Origin: Lumbricus terrestris
Lineage: Eukaryota > Annelida > Clitellata > Crassiclitellata > Lumbricidae
DNA length: 64,000 nt
Reading direction: 5' to 3'
Assembly: GCA_949752735.1 (NCBI GenBank)
Contig: OX457036.1
Location: forward strand, 87,397,487-87,461,486
Translations under genes and position numbers: made by a program
The notes under the pieces: model-generated
What the model was told of the DNA's origin: nothing
The model's database searches: none
Seen by the model: the letters and a program-made list of their open reading frames with translations, nothing else
Shown here: one piece after another, positions 1-10,270 of the stretch
Layout: every line of letters starts with the position of its first letter
Position numbering within the stretch: the first letter of the stretch is position 1

Positions 1-153
1 TTATTGCCATTCTCCTCTTCTCCTCCGTATTTTATCATTTCTCCTACTATGCCATCTTTCCCAGGGCTTTATGATGGATTACATGATGGATTTACGAATG
101 CTTAAATGAAATTAACGGAAACTTTATAATGCATAGGTGGGAACATGTCGTAC

Positions 154-184
154 CTGTAGATCGACAACTCTGAAGACCGTCAAC
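154..184 (-). CDS. Gene 0, exon 2 (31-nt microexon)
   Basis: Read on the minus strand, a pyrimidine-rich tract ending TTTTCACAG precedes the exon and a GTACG donor follows it. The 31 nt encode VDGLQSCRST plus the first base of the next codon, so the exon enters in phase 0 and leaves in phase 1. The same microexon with the same borders occurs at 34975-35005, 53331-53361 and 62070-62100. Its single Cys lies 11 residues after the last Cys of exon 1 and probably completes the PAN disulfide set. Exons 3 and 4 of this gene would lie left of the window. Transcript evidence is not available here. Confidence 0.75.
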
Positions 185-335
185 CTGTGAAAATAAGAGA
201 AACTCAAGCATTAAATGCACTAAGCACAAAGCATCGTTTTGCTCCCATATTATTATTCCAAAAAATATGTTTCTGCTTAGTCTCAAAAATGAAGTCCAAT
301 CAAAATAGATTTTTTTCCTATTGCAACTCATCCCG

Positions 336-398
<63 letters not shown>

Positions 399-399
399 A
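336..399. repeat. (AAT)n/(ATT)n microsatellite in intron 1 of gene 0
   Basis: About 13 AAT units switch to ATT units midway, making an imperfect palindrome. The same intron position carries a longer pure (ATT)n in gene A (35369-35447) and only a stub in gene B (about 54807-54823), so the tract is length-variable between paralogs. Confidence 0.9.
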
Positions 400-959
400 T
401 GTAAATATTCACATGATTTAATGCAGATAAGGGCTGGTATGCACAGGGCACGGCATAAGGTAATCACATATAGTGCCCAAACGCGACTTAGTAATTCCCG
501 ATATAACCATTGGAATGTATCCATATGCACGAGAAAAAATAGCAACGAGAATAACTAATCTACACATTCCTTGAACCCGACGATGCATGACGCTTGCACT
601 TCCCCCAATTCAATAGATCGTTGGCAGCGTGGGGTAAACAGAATCAGACCTAGAGCGGCCCGTAGTGAAATATCGGACGGCTGCCTATTGTTCGCGCTGT
701 CCAGCGAAAGTCGGCCGTCTATTGTTCACAATGGGAGTAGCCGGCTTAAACCTACCTCGAAGTTGGAATAACGTTATACCTAGTTTAATTCGCTAATCTC
801 AAGCCGTGCATACGGAAATAACCCAGTATTCCTGCATAGGCCAGATTTAAGCCAAATATACGAGTTATGCGCTCATGTGCATACGGGCCAAGGTGAGTAT
901 ATAGAGTGGGAAACAATTGCACCTCATTACTAATATTATACCAAACTTATCTCACCAAC

Positions 960-1292
960 CTCAGCATGGTAACATCCCTCCACTACTGCACAGTTAGACG
1001 GAGTATAGTGAAAGAATTCACAGGTCCTGATATCTCTTCGGTAGTTGTAGTTTGTACAGACGGAGTCCTGGAGACACTGCAAAGCACATAGAGCCCCGGG
1101 AGGAACACAGGAATCCGGATCTGATAACAACGGAGACAACTGGTCGACAGGAATAACAAGCGATGGTTGATCAAGTGCGCATGTCACTGCTCCGTTGTCA
1201 TCCTTCGTTTTCTCAAACGCAACTACCACGTTTCTCCACAAACTTCCAAGGTTGGAAGATATCACGAAGAAAAGTAAGCCCTGAACTTTCAT
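960..1292 (-). CDS. Gene 0, exon 1: signal peptide and PAN/apple domain (partial gene)
   Basis: 111 codons from an ATG at 1292 to a GAG codon followed by the donor GTTGGT (phase 0). Residues 4-18 are hydrophobic and a plausible signal cleavage site follows the VVA at residues 23-25. The mature part has eight Cys at residues 38, 62, 69, 73, 79, 91, 101 and 107; the run C-x3-C-x5-C-x11-C with TNYNY before the fourth Cys is typical of PAN/apple domains, which bind proteins or glycans in extracellular proteins. The start is the one conserved in all four paralogs. Together with exon 2 it is the 5' half of a gene whose mucin-like and fibrinogen exons would lie beyond the left edge. Confidence 0.8.
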
Positions 1293-2040
1293 GATTGTAA
1301 TAATAGGTCTGCTGACGGAGACTGAATGACATCAACTGTATGATAGATGGCCGTTCCAATGATCAGCAGTTAGATCAAATTATGCAGCATTCTATTCATC
1401 TCTGTAAGCTAATTATTTTTGTATCGATTGCCTATAGGCTATTGGTCGCCGTCTTCATAAAGTTTATGACAACGATCTTTCATGAAGCGAATCCATGCCT
1501 GGCACTTGGTAGAACGTCAGGAATCGCATTTAGTGCTGGACAATGAGCTCGAATTTAATGAGCTCGTAGACATCTAGAGTATGATAGAAACAGGAACGCC
1601 TCACGCCATATTATGCACACACCATTACAACACACAATACAATGTATCCGTCGTGTCTCAATTAAACGCAATCACTCAAGGGTATGAATGCACAGAACCC
1701 AACTAAATGAGATCTGTAAGTATCTTTTGTTAATTATCTACCTGTTCTATTCGTTTGATCGCTCTCTTACTTCTGGCTCAATGTTCTGACCACTGCGCAC
1801 GTAGGCCTACTGCGCTCCTTTGTCCATGGTTAAGCCTATATACACTATAGAAGTCTAAGTGTCATAGATGTCATTACTTCTATGTGGTTCGTCGGAAGCT
1901 GCAGTAGCATTATCCATAGGCCTGTTTCTGAATAGAATAGGCCTTTTACATTCTGATTATAACGACCTGCATGCATGTGAGATTATCCGGCGTGGAATAA
2001 AACGATATTGTATTCAGCAATCTTATGTACATGTAGATTG
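1293..2040. other. 5' flank of gene 0, no gene seen
   Basis: Paralogous to the upstream flanks of genes A and B. No long conserved reading frame and no convincing TATA box could be placed. It contains one TAGGCCTA octamer (1802-1809) at a site that is a bare TA in the 57.7-kb copy. Confidence 0.5.
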
Positions 2041-2048
2041 GAATAAAA

Positions 2049-2100
2049 CCTGTCCCTTGTGTCCACCAGAGTGGACACCAGAGTGGACACAAGGGACAGG
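2049..2100. repeat. Perfect 18-bp inverted repeat
   Basis: CCTGTCCCTTGTGTCCAC at 2049-2066 is perfectly complementary to 2083-2100; the 16-base loop itself repeats the GTGGACACCAGA motif. The paralogous sequence near 58040 lacks it, so it arose or was inserted after duplication. Confidence 0.85.
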
Positions 2101-2246
2101 AAGAGATGGAGGAAGCTCTCTATGATGCGACCAACCCTCAGATTGAGGATGGTTGACGACAAGACAAGACAAGTATGACACAACAGGAGACTGATTCTAT
2201 CATGGTTGACTATCATGGTTGATATTCCTCGTAAAGGCTAGAGGGT

Positions 2247-2296
2247 GCGGAAGTTAAATTTAGACCAGTATAAACTGGTCTAAATTTAACTTCCGC
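2247..2296. repeat. Perfect 23-bp inverted repeat with a 4-base loop
   Basis: Arms 2247-2269 and 2274-2296 are perfectly complementary with loop ATAA. One arm matches single-copy paralogous sequence at about 58052-58070, so the hairpin was made by inverted duplication of existing sequence next to a rearrangement breakpoint. Confidence 0.85.
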
Positions 2297-2309
2297 GCCT
2301 GAATTATTT

Positions 2310-2393
2310 CCCCGTGCCTGTTTTGCCCGAAAACCACATTTGCCAAAAATTTGGGGGCATTTGCCCTCTGGACCCCCGCCTCCTACGCCTATG
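2310..2393 (-). mobile_element. Fragment of a CATAGGCGTAGG-ended hAT-type MITE
   Basis: The end CCTCCTACGCCTATG and the adjoining GGACCC and TTTGCC-rich text are the reverse complement of the left end of the complete 51545-51812 element. The other end is missing. Confidence 0.55.
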
Positions 2394-2655
2394 CATCAAA
2401 GATAAGACAAGGACAACACCATGTTGTCTTGACTGTGAATGTTTATGTTTTTTGTTAAGACTGCATCAATAGTGCATCATGTGTTTATCCAGATTGTAAA
2501 TACTTACATGACACTTGCCTATCTACCATCTTGAATCTGTAAGCGTGCATATAGGTAGCCCTACCAGTGGGACTTCTAATTCCTTTCCCGGTTGTAACCA
2601 GCTGTTATGTATATATACTTCGTAAAATGTTTTTGTTATATTGGTGCAATAAAAT

Positions 2656-3386
2656 GGTATCCGGTCAGTACCGCGCACACAATACCGCGCACACGATACC
2701 GCGCACACGATACCGCGCACACAATACCGCGATTCACAAGACCGCGCACGATCATTACCGCGCACGATCATTACCGCGCACGATGATAATCGCATACAAG
2801 TATTTCAACATGCATCCAGCTTCTATGTCAGATCTAAAAATACCATCATCCAACTTCTTTTTAAGCGGTATCACGACAATTGTTCTACAGACATCTCGTC
2901 AAACGACAACTGGTCTACAGACAACTGGTCCAGGGCTTGAGAAATGGAAGCTGGATTAAATTATTTTAGAGGTGAAATAGAAGCTGGATTGTCGAAAATA
3001 ACGCATGAGAAACAGAAGCTGGATGAAGGTATTTTTATATATGAAATAGAAGCTGGATTGATGAAAATAACTCATGAGAAATAGAAGCTGGATGAAGGTA
3101 TTTTTATATATGAAATAGAAGCTGGATTGATGAAAATAACTCATGAGAAATAGAAGCTGGATGAAGGTATTTTTATATATGAAACAGAAGCTGGATTGAT
3201 GAAAATAACTCATGAGAAATAGAAGCTGGATGGAGGTATTTTTAGATCTGACATAGAAGCTGGATGCATGTTGAAATACTTGTATGCGGTTATCATCGTG
3301 CGCGGTAATGATCCTGCGCGGTAATGATCGTGCGCGGTCTTGTGAATCGCGGTATTGTGTGCGCGGTATCGATGGTAGGCTAAACC
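2656..3386. mobile_element. Foldback DNA element 1 (ACCGCGCAC-array arms, 9-bp target duplication)
   Basis: A 731-bp element flanked by the direct repeat CAATAAAAT (2647-2655 and 3387-3395). Its ends, about 2656-2850 and 3240-3386, are inverted copies, each with tandem short units such as ACCGCGCACACAAT and ACCGCGCACGATCATT. Between them lies a tandem 69-bp repeat. No transposase is present. A 9-bp duplication and long repeat-rich inverted arms recall Mutator-like or foldback elements; the superfamily is inference. Confidence 0.75.
2940..3255. repeat. Tandem 69-bp repeat inside foldback element 1
   Basis: About four units, each made of two related halves starting GAAATAGAAGCTGGAT. The units are nearly identical and end in TTTTTATATAT. 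A minus-strand frame stays open through it only because 69 is a multiple of three. Confidence 0.9.
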
Positions 3387-3791
3387 CAATAAAATTGATG
3401 GTTATGGTTATGATTGGATAAGACTATGTAGAAGCGGCAGTAAGTAAGAAATTTAATCGATGCGTTCCGTAGCTTAGTTCATTGGCGCAGAGTGACTGAA
3501 GATGCATACAAGAAGCCCCTAACGATTCGGAGCTTGGAGGAGCGTCGCATAGGTTCCCACAGCTGGGTCTGGGATGGAGCCCCAGAAACCGACGAAATTT
3601 TGAGCATTTGATGCCCAATCGAGTGCATTTTGGGTTTGAGTTTACTTCAAATTTTGCAACGATGACATCGACATAGAAGACAGTAGGGCCTAACCTACCT
3701 AAACCACCTCTACCTGTGAGGCTGTGAAAGTTTAAATCTAAATAAGTCAATCAATTACTTAATGAGCCATCCAAATTGACATTTGACGTTC

Positions 3792-4033
3792 TCTTCTTCT
3801 TTCTTCTTCTTCTTCTTCTTCTTCTTCTTCTTCTTCTTCTTCTTCTTCTTCTTCTTCTTCTTCTTCTTCTTCTTCTTCTTCTTCTTCTTCTTCTTCTTCT
3901 TCTTCTTCTTCTTCTTCTTCTTCTTCTTCTTCTTCTTCTTCTTCTTCTTCTTCTTCTTCTTCTTCTTCTTCTTCTTCTTCTTCTTCTTCTTCTTCTTCTT
4001 CTTCTTCTTCTTCTTCTTCTTCTTCTTCTTCTT

Positions 4034-4064
<31 letters not shown>

Positions 4065-4079
4065 TTCTTCTTCTTCTTC
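3792..4079. repeat. Very long (TTC)n/(GAA)n microsatellite
   Basis: About 290 bases of almost pure TTC triplets (GAA on the minus strand) with one TTA interruption near the right end. It directly abuts the 3' end of a minus-strand RTE-type LINE, whose relative at 26103 has a short GAA tail at the same place, so the tract probably grew from the element's tail. Confidence 0.95.
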
Positions 4080-4500
4080 GTTGTCCATGCATGGGCTGAC
4101 AACCCGTAGGTGTCCACTGCACACTCGACTACTCTCTTCCATGATTCTCTGTCCCGTGCTCGGTGCTTCAGCTCCTGCGCATTCATCCCACACCGCTCTT
4201 CTATGTCCTGCAGCCATTCTCTGCATGGTCTTCCCTTCTCCCAGCTCCCTCCATGAATCCCGTCATTATGCTCTTTATCTTTCTGTCATCACTCATTCTT
4301 TCGATGTATCCGAATAGTTTCAGTTTCCTTTTCATTATGGTTTCTACCATATCTGATTTGCTGTTGAGTCTTCTTAGCACTTCTATGTTAGTTATTTTCT
4401 GTGTCCAGTTTATCTGCAGTATTCTCCTGTAACAGTACATTTCGAATTATCCTCTGTTTGTCCTTTTTTAGTGTCCAGGTTTCGCATGCATACAATGCCG
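4080..4500 (-). mobile_element. RTE-type LINE 3' fragment
   Basis: On the minus strand this encodes the C-terminal end of an RTE-like reverse transcriptase (MYCYRRILQINWTQKITN, then KRKLKLFGYIERM), frame-broken, closely similar to the end of the large element at 26103-28800. Only the 3' end is present, typical of 5'-truncated LINE insertion. Confidence 0.8.
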
Positions 4501-6659
4501 TGCTGAATACGCATTATTCGACCCAAGATAATCTTTTAAAAGTACTCCAAGGAATGTTGCTCTCATGAACTTCTTAACAACAAACTTTGGCATAGCATTC
4601 CAGATAAAAAGTACAAAATGATGTAGATTAATGGACAGAAAGTGATATTGTTTCACATGAGCTGCTGGGAAAGAAGAACTATGCAATATTTGTAAAGATG
4701 AATGGCACATGTGATAGCCTAGTGTATGAAATAAAACATTGATGATGACAATAATGGAGGCATAAGCTTAAGCTCGAGATCAAAAGTCTGCAGTCAATGA
4801 TTGGAACATGAAAATTTGCTTCATTGAGTCCAAAACATGTTGTTTCAGTGAGTATAAAAGATCATAATGTAGCCTAGCCTATGTTGCTACAAGAGTCGGG
4901 TTGATTTGAAAAAGTTGCCTTCTACACTACCAGACAGCAATCGAACTGGCGATTCAGTCAGTCCATGAGCTGCTATCTTGGAGTGCCAACTTGTGGAAAT
5001 GCAAAGGCATTTGTGAATATGAAGTCAAAAATAGTAAACAGAAGGGCTTCTTCACACTCAGTGAACACATTGCGGTATCCAACAACACTGGATAATTTTT
5101 AAAGTATTCCTGCATACTTGTGAACCATGATTAGTAAATTTAGTGCAATTAATGTTTGTCTTTTCAGAAGCGTTACGTCAGTGACATTTCAATGTTACGT
5201 CAGTGACATTTAGGCACCATTGAAATAATTACATAAATGACTGCTGGATAAATTTTTACTTTCTATGTATGCCACAACCTGTACTAATAATTTTAAAAAC
5301 ATTAATAACAGTTTTGCAGTCATAATATTATTTCAGAAGATTGTGATGCGAACATGAGTTACAATAATTTTGATGTCCAAATTGTTTTACGTCAGTGACG
5401 ATACACAAAAACTGTTTTTAAAAATACCCATAAATATTTCCTGCCAAGTTTTTTTTGGCTTTTAAGAAGGATTATATAGTTAAATAATTTGGCATAAAAT
5501 ATCATAGTGTGCTAAAATTTAAAACGTTGCCAAATTTCTGTCTGCATGTTACGTCAGTGACGGTGGAATTGCCCTAAAGGGACAGAAATCATGCAGGAAA
5601 TACTCATTGATTTTAATGTAGACATAAATTAAGGCACAGTGGAGACAGATAATGAGAATCATGAGTGCTCATTTCCATAGGCTATAACCGGAAAATGGAC
5701 AGAAGTCCCGTTTATTATTAGATAATCCGATCTATCTTAGAAACGGTCAAATGTAAACAAAATTATTATAGTCATGTGACAAATAACCAAATTTTCCATT
5801 GATTCAAATGCATAGGCCTATATAAATCAGCACACGGAGGACCTAAAGAATGAGGACCATGATAATATTATGCGATTATGTATCGCAAAGTGAACAATTT
5901 TTTTGGCGAGCCGGTGTACTAGCAGCCCGGTATTCAATGCAAAACTGCACGAAAAACCATCATATTTTGAACCCCATTTTGGGGTGACCCCATGGCCGGA
6001 TTTTGGCGGAATTTTGATATGTTATTCAGCACAAAATTCTGATCAGGTAACCGTTTAAAAACCTTCTGATGGAATTTTGCTCAGGTGAAACTGTAAATTG
6101 CCTGGACTTAGAACGCTTACGAAGAACGAACGAGCGGCCCAAGGACGATCGGCGTGGCGCGAAGCGCCTAAAAGGGAGAGGTGTCTAGGGAGGGAGTGTA
6201 AACAATTTTTCAAATGCCACACTCCAATGGTAGCATTTTAGGCTGTCATTTTGTAAAATTGCTAATCATTTCAGTGTTCATAGTCGTAGTTTAAGTCTTC
6301 AAAAGCGGCTCCTCCATTTGTTTTTTAAAAAGTTATTTCCACCCTGAAAAATTTGGTGACCAGGTAGCCTCTTAGGCTGTCATTTGAACGAAATTTCTCA
6401 ACCATTTCAATGTTGATAGCAGTGCTGGGGTTTCAAATTTCAAAAGCTTCGTTTCTATTTTTGAAAATTTTCAGATTTCTTAAGCCGCCATCTCATATAA
6501 TTTCGCATAATTGCAATGAGCAAATACATGGCTTTAATAATTCAATAAAATAATGTCTCCTCCCAATGTTTTAAGAGTTAAGAGAAACATCTGAAAGCCC
6601 AATTGAATCAGTCCGAGAAATTTGCTTTCCGCTTCGGAAAATTTTTATTTTTGTCATCT
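4501..6659. other. Intergenic, no gene seen; repeated TTACGTCAGTGAC motif
   Basis: No supported coding sequence. TTACGTCAGTGAC occurs four times in the same orientation (5173, 5195, 5387, 5549). Around 6225-6450 a segment of roughly 150 bases occurs twice in diverged form (TTTTAGGCTGTCATTT then CTCTTAGGCTGTCATTT), so old repeats are present. Confidence 0.5.
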
Positions 6660-6667
6660 AACTATCA

Positions 6668-7438
6668 TAGGGTGACCATTTTCTGGCCATCAAAAACCGG
6701 GACACTTTTTTGGAAAATATCAATTGTAGGCGTAATTTCTTAACTACAGGACTATAGAACTACGAGAGAAAGCATAGCCCAATAAGCGCAGTTAAATTCA
6801 ATATTGAGCATGCTATGCCTCTCTTGTGCCTCTAAACATTACACTACACGGTCTACACCTAAAAATATTTCCGACCCAAGACCAAAAATTTGTGCCCTTC
6901 CCTTCGAAAATTTCTGTATTCGCCCCTCACCTCCGTGTAGAAATCTGTGCCTGCTCTAGTCGTCAGTGCACTTTGTGCAGTACTCTAGTATAATAATTGA
7001 GAGCCCTCTCTCAATCGGTAGGTAATCTAGTTCGTAGGAAGATTTAGGTTAAGGCTTCTGCTGGGGCGACCAAGGGAAATCGATAATTATAGATCTTGAA
7101 CCGCCATTGAATCTGTAGGCCCCTCTGTAAAGAAAACTTTCTCGTTACACCTTGATAATTTTTAATCTATTATCTAAACTCACTAGCCTACTAAAGAATA
7201 ATATAATATTTCATATAACTTGACAACTTCTCTTTCGTTACGACTTCTTTTTGGGTTACAAACTACACTTTGTTCTGTCATTTACTTACATAAAACTGAC
7301 GTTTTCAGGATTCAAGTTTTCTTCAATATTGTCAAAAACCGGGACAATTCTGACATTTTGCATAAGTCGTCGGGACACCGGGACGCACCACAAAAAACCG
7401 GGACATGTCCCGGAAAACCGGGACGTATGGTCACCCTA
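6668..7438. mobile_element. hAT-type non-autonomous element (TAGGGTGACCAT ends)
   Basis: A 771-bp element with inverted ends beginning TAGGGTGACCAT, followed on each side by AAAACCGGGAC-type text, and flanked by the 8-bp direct repeat AACTATCA (6660-6667 and 7439-7446). An 8-bp target duplication is the hallmark of the hAT superfamily. No transposase frame is present. Confidence 0.8.
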
Positions 7439-7446
7439 AACTATCA

Positions 7447-7690
7447 CCTACAATACCAAGCCAGGTAAATAAAAGAATTCAATTCTTGTTTTGCGTATCA
7501 TTCTATTCTGCGATCAAACACAATTCTTGTGGCGTAATTGTCCGGGTAATCAAGTAAACTATCAACAATCGAATCGATGACATTTTAATAGGCCTAGGCC
7601 CTATTATTTTTCGTTCTTCCGCTTAACGTAGCTACATGTATAAGGCTATAACCAGCACTTCTCTTCATTCACTTTTAGATAGTTTAAACT
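7447..7690. other. Intergenic, nothing recognised
   Basis: AT-rich single-copy-looking sequence between two DNA elements; no frame, RNA gene or repeat could be supported. Confidence 0.4.
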
Positions 7691-7699
7691 AGATCTTCA

Positions 7700-8394
7700 C
7701 GTATGCGGACTACTGATCACAGGTCAACTGATCTAGGGACTACTGATCAAAGGACTACTGATCAAGGGACTACTGATCAGAGGCAACTCATCAAGGTACT
7801 ATTGATCACAAATTATACAACGCACCTCGCACATCGAACATCGAACGAATCATCGAACGAATCAACAAACGGTGGAGTCCGATTTGTTTGCCAAGGAATG
7901 TTTATTTAAACTCCCCACGGCCCAACAAAAAGTCCCATAAATATTTAGAGAGTTTTGCATTTCATTTCAACAGCGTTCAAAGTTTAGACCTACACTTCTG
8001 TAGACAAGGTTATAGTTTCGAAATAGCAATGGCGACTTGCACGTATGGGTATAACTACTGCGACCGTATATGCTATTAAACTTGGCAAGACAATATTTCT
8101 TTATTGAGCGTATAATCAAGTTTTACGAGTTATACAATGGACTTCGATGTATGTTACTTTGTGTTCTACCAGTCGTAAATTTAGTAATTTTACTGAAATC
8201 GTTTGCTAATAACTAATTTTCGATAGTATTAACACTGAGTAAACCACTTCCGGTATTGAGTTTCGATCTATTAAATTGTTCTCAGATTTCATTGATTGTG
8301 TTCGTTCTTAGACAACACGGACTGTGATCAATAGTAGGCCTACCTTGATGAGTTGCCTCTGATCAGTTGACCTATGATCAGTAGTCCGATAACC
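7700..8394. mobile_element. Foldback DNA element 2 (GGACTACTGATCA-array arms, 9-bp target duplication)
   Basis: A 695-bp element flanked by AGATCTTCA (7691-7699 and 8395-8403). The left arm has tandem GGACTACTGATCA units, then GGCAACTCATCAAGGTA; the right arm is their inverted counterpart (TACCTTGATGAGTTGCC, then GATCAGTAGTCC). The middle has no credible gene. Size, 9-bp duplication and arrayed arms match the elements at 2656 and 23962, although the arm sequence differs. Confidence 0.75.
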
Positions 8395-8475
8395 AGATCT
8401 TCAGCGTTAAATTTAACTGGGTTTAAGCTATTTTCGACTTGTTTCAGAAATTCAGATGTTTTCTTGTAAACGTGT

Positions 8476-8482
8476 GATGATA

Positions 8483-8541
<59 letters not shown>
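8476..8541. repeat. (GAT)n microsatellite
   Basis: About 20 GAT units with an AAT interruption near the left end. Confidence 0.95.
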
Positions 8542-8542
<1 letters not shown>

Positions 8543-8665
8543 ATGTATTCAATTTATCGGGCTCTTGATGACACACAGCAACCAGTTGCAATGAAAAATA
8601 ATAATAATTAAAGAAAATTATGAAATTTACCTTCAATCGGCGATGCGAGTAGTGCGCTTATCGTA

Positions 8666-10045
8666 GGGGAGAACAGGCACCCTTGATCCCGATGCACCCT
8701 TGATCCTTTGTCATTTTCTCTGGAATTACTTACTTACTTGACTGTAGCAGGGCACCAGACTATGTATAATAGTGATCATTTGCATGTGGCTGCGTTTTGG
8801 GCTCTCATTATTTCTTTGTTTACGTTCTATAGCTGTCACATGATTTCATAGCCAAAAATTGTAGTTTTTCGCTCATCTAACGAACCTCATAAAATGGAAC
8901 TTTCTTCAAATCTCGTCATTTCCGTTACATATATTAGGACAGAAAATAGTATTCTTGCCATACAAATATATTTTGGCCATATATTTTAAGCGATGATAAA
9001 GTTTTAATAATTTTTGTGGAAAGACTATGGTGATGCACCCTTGATCCTAGCATGCGTGTGCACCCATGATCCCAGGTCAATGGTGCGCACGTGACGAATT
9101 ATGTATGCAAAGATAACCTTATTAACTTCGCGCGCACCATTAGATTCATTTCTCAAAAATAAATCATTATATCGCATATGAATTTGTTATAAACAATTTG
9201 CAATTTACTGAAGGCAGTGTTCAGATATATTTACTGGTCAATCTTTCCTAAGCTATGTGGGGGACCCTGATCTACAGCATTACCATAGACTCACAGTTGA
9301 CTGCAAACAGTAATTTCAATCTGTCTGCCCATGAGCTTCTTGACTTAATGAAGCAATATTTTTTTCAATTATAGGAAATTTTAAAATAAAACATTATGAA
9401 GAGTAATGATCATGAAAGATTCTAAACAACCCCATTTTTTGCATCCTACGAGTGATTTTTTCATGATGAAGCTAAAGAATAGAGACTCGTGTCATATTTT
9501 ACATTATAAGGCCCAGAATGTATTAACGCCATACTGTTCATTGCAAAACTGCATAAAGTTTGGAAAAAAATTGCTATTTTAGCAAATTAGCCTAGATCAG
9601 GTTTTATTCACATTTTCAGGTTTAGGCCAATTTTAAGTTTGCTTAATTTAATCAAAAATTGTACAAAGTTTAACCCAAAAGCTAAAGTTAATGCAAGATT
9701 TGTGTTCTGATTGTCAATTCTACCCTCACTTTTGTTATTTTCAATAAAATAGCCTGTTTTATAGCATGTTTCAACATAGCAGATCAAGGATTCCTACATA
9801 GGATCAAGGGTGCCAATATAGGGGATCAAGGGTGCCAACCTGTGGGCACCCTTGATCTCTTTTGGGTACCTCGACTAAATCTGTAATATCTTTTGTAAAT
9901 GAAATTTGTTCAGAGGATTAAATATCTTGGATGATGCGCAACATAATTCTCTATAAAATGATACCTTAAAATATTTACTGAAGTTTATATATTCACTGAA
10001 ATTCAGAAAAATCTAAAAAGAGGATCAAGGGTGCCTGTTCTCCCC
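8666..10045. mobile_element. TA-flanked MITE with GGGG...CCCC ends and CACCCTTGATCC repeats
   Basis: A 1380-bp non-coding element. The terminal inverted repeats are 24 bp and perfect, beginning GGGGAGAACAGGCACC; each end abuts TA (8664-8665 and 10046-10047). The paralogous flank near 58350 carries the empty site (ATCGTATGCGTAGCAATG) with one TA, so TA is the target duplication. Inside, CACCCTTGATCC or its complement recurs near both ends and in between (for example 8685-8707, 9036-9075, 9782-9860). The superfamily is not certain; TA targeting would fit Tc1/mariner-like transposases acting in trans. Confidence 0.85.
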
Positions 10046-10270
10046 TATGGCGTAGCAATGAATGTAACACAAAAGCCTAATCGGGCATCAAAATCTAATT
10101 CGTGCTTCACTCATGATAGGCCTATCATTATTTGGTCACACGAGAATCATCAATCGAATATTATTGTTTTCATGAGAATAGTGCTTTTGAAAAAGGGCAA
10201 AACAAGGTGCAATGTTATAATGTCACTAAAGAACATGCAGTAGTCACAATTTAGGTGCTAATGTTAAGAA

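Larger units (their letters stand above)
1..2040. repeat. Segmental duplication block alpha, copy 0
   Basis: This stretch holds exons 2 and 1 of a PAN/fibrinogen-type gene (minus strand) and its upstream flank. It is visibly paralogous to 34810-39060, 52920-58040 and 61990-62870: the same order of microexon, triplet microsatellite, PAN exon and upstream sequence recurs. The first 65 bases match the old RTE-LINE remnant that precedes the microexon in the other copies. Copy 0 lacks the middle of the upstream flank: around 1720 it jumps to sequence that in the other copies lies about 2.5 kb (34.8-kb copy) and 1.5 kb (52.9-kb copy) further on. Confidence 0.85.

Noticed and set aside
2669..2790. 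Regularly spaced short GC-rich repeats resembling a CRISPR array
   Set aside because: Units are 14-16 bases with no unique spacers, they recur inverted at 3300-3375, and the genome is eukaryotic; they are arms of a foldback element.
2956..3213. Minus-strand frame with 23-residue repeats (SYFHQSSFYFIYKN)
   Set aside because: Product of the 69-bp tandem repeat inside a foldback element; no start context or homologous protein.
3751..4186. Long frames encoding poly-Arg, poly-Lys, poly-Glu-free runs, poly-Leu and poly-Phe
   Set aside because: They are the six-frame translation of the (TTC)n/(GAA)n microsatellite and carry no other protein signal.
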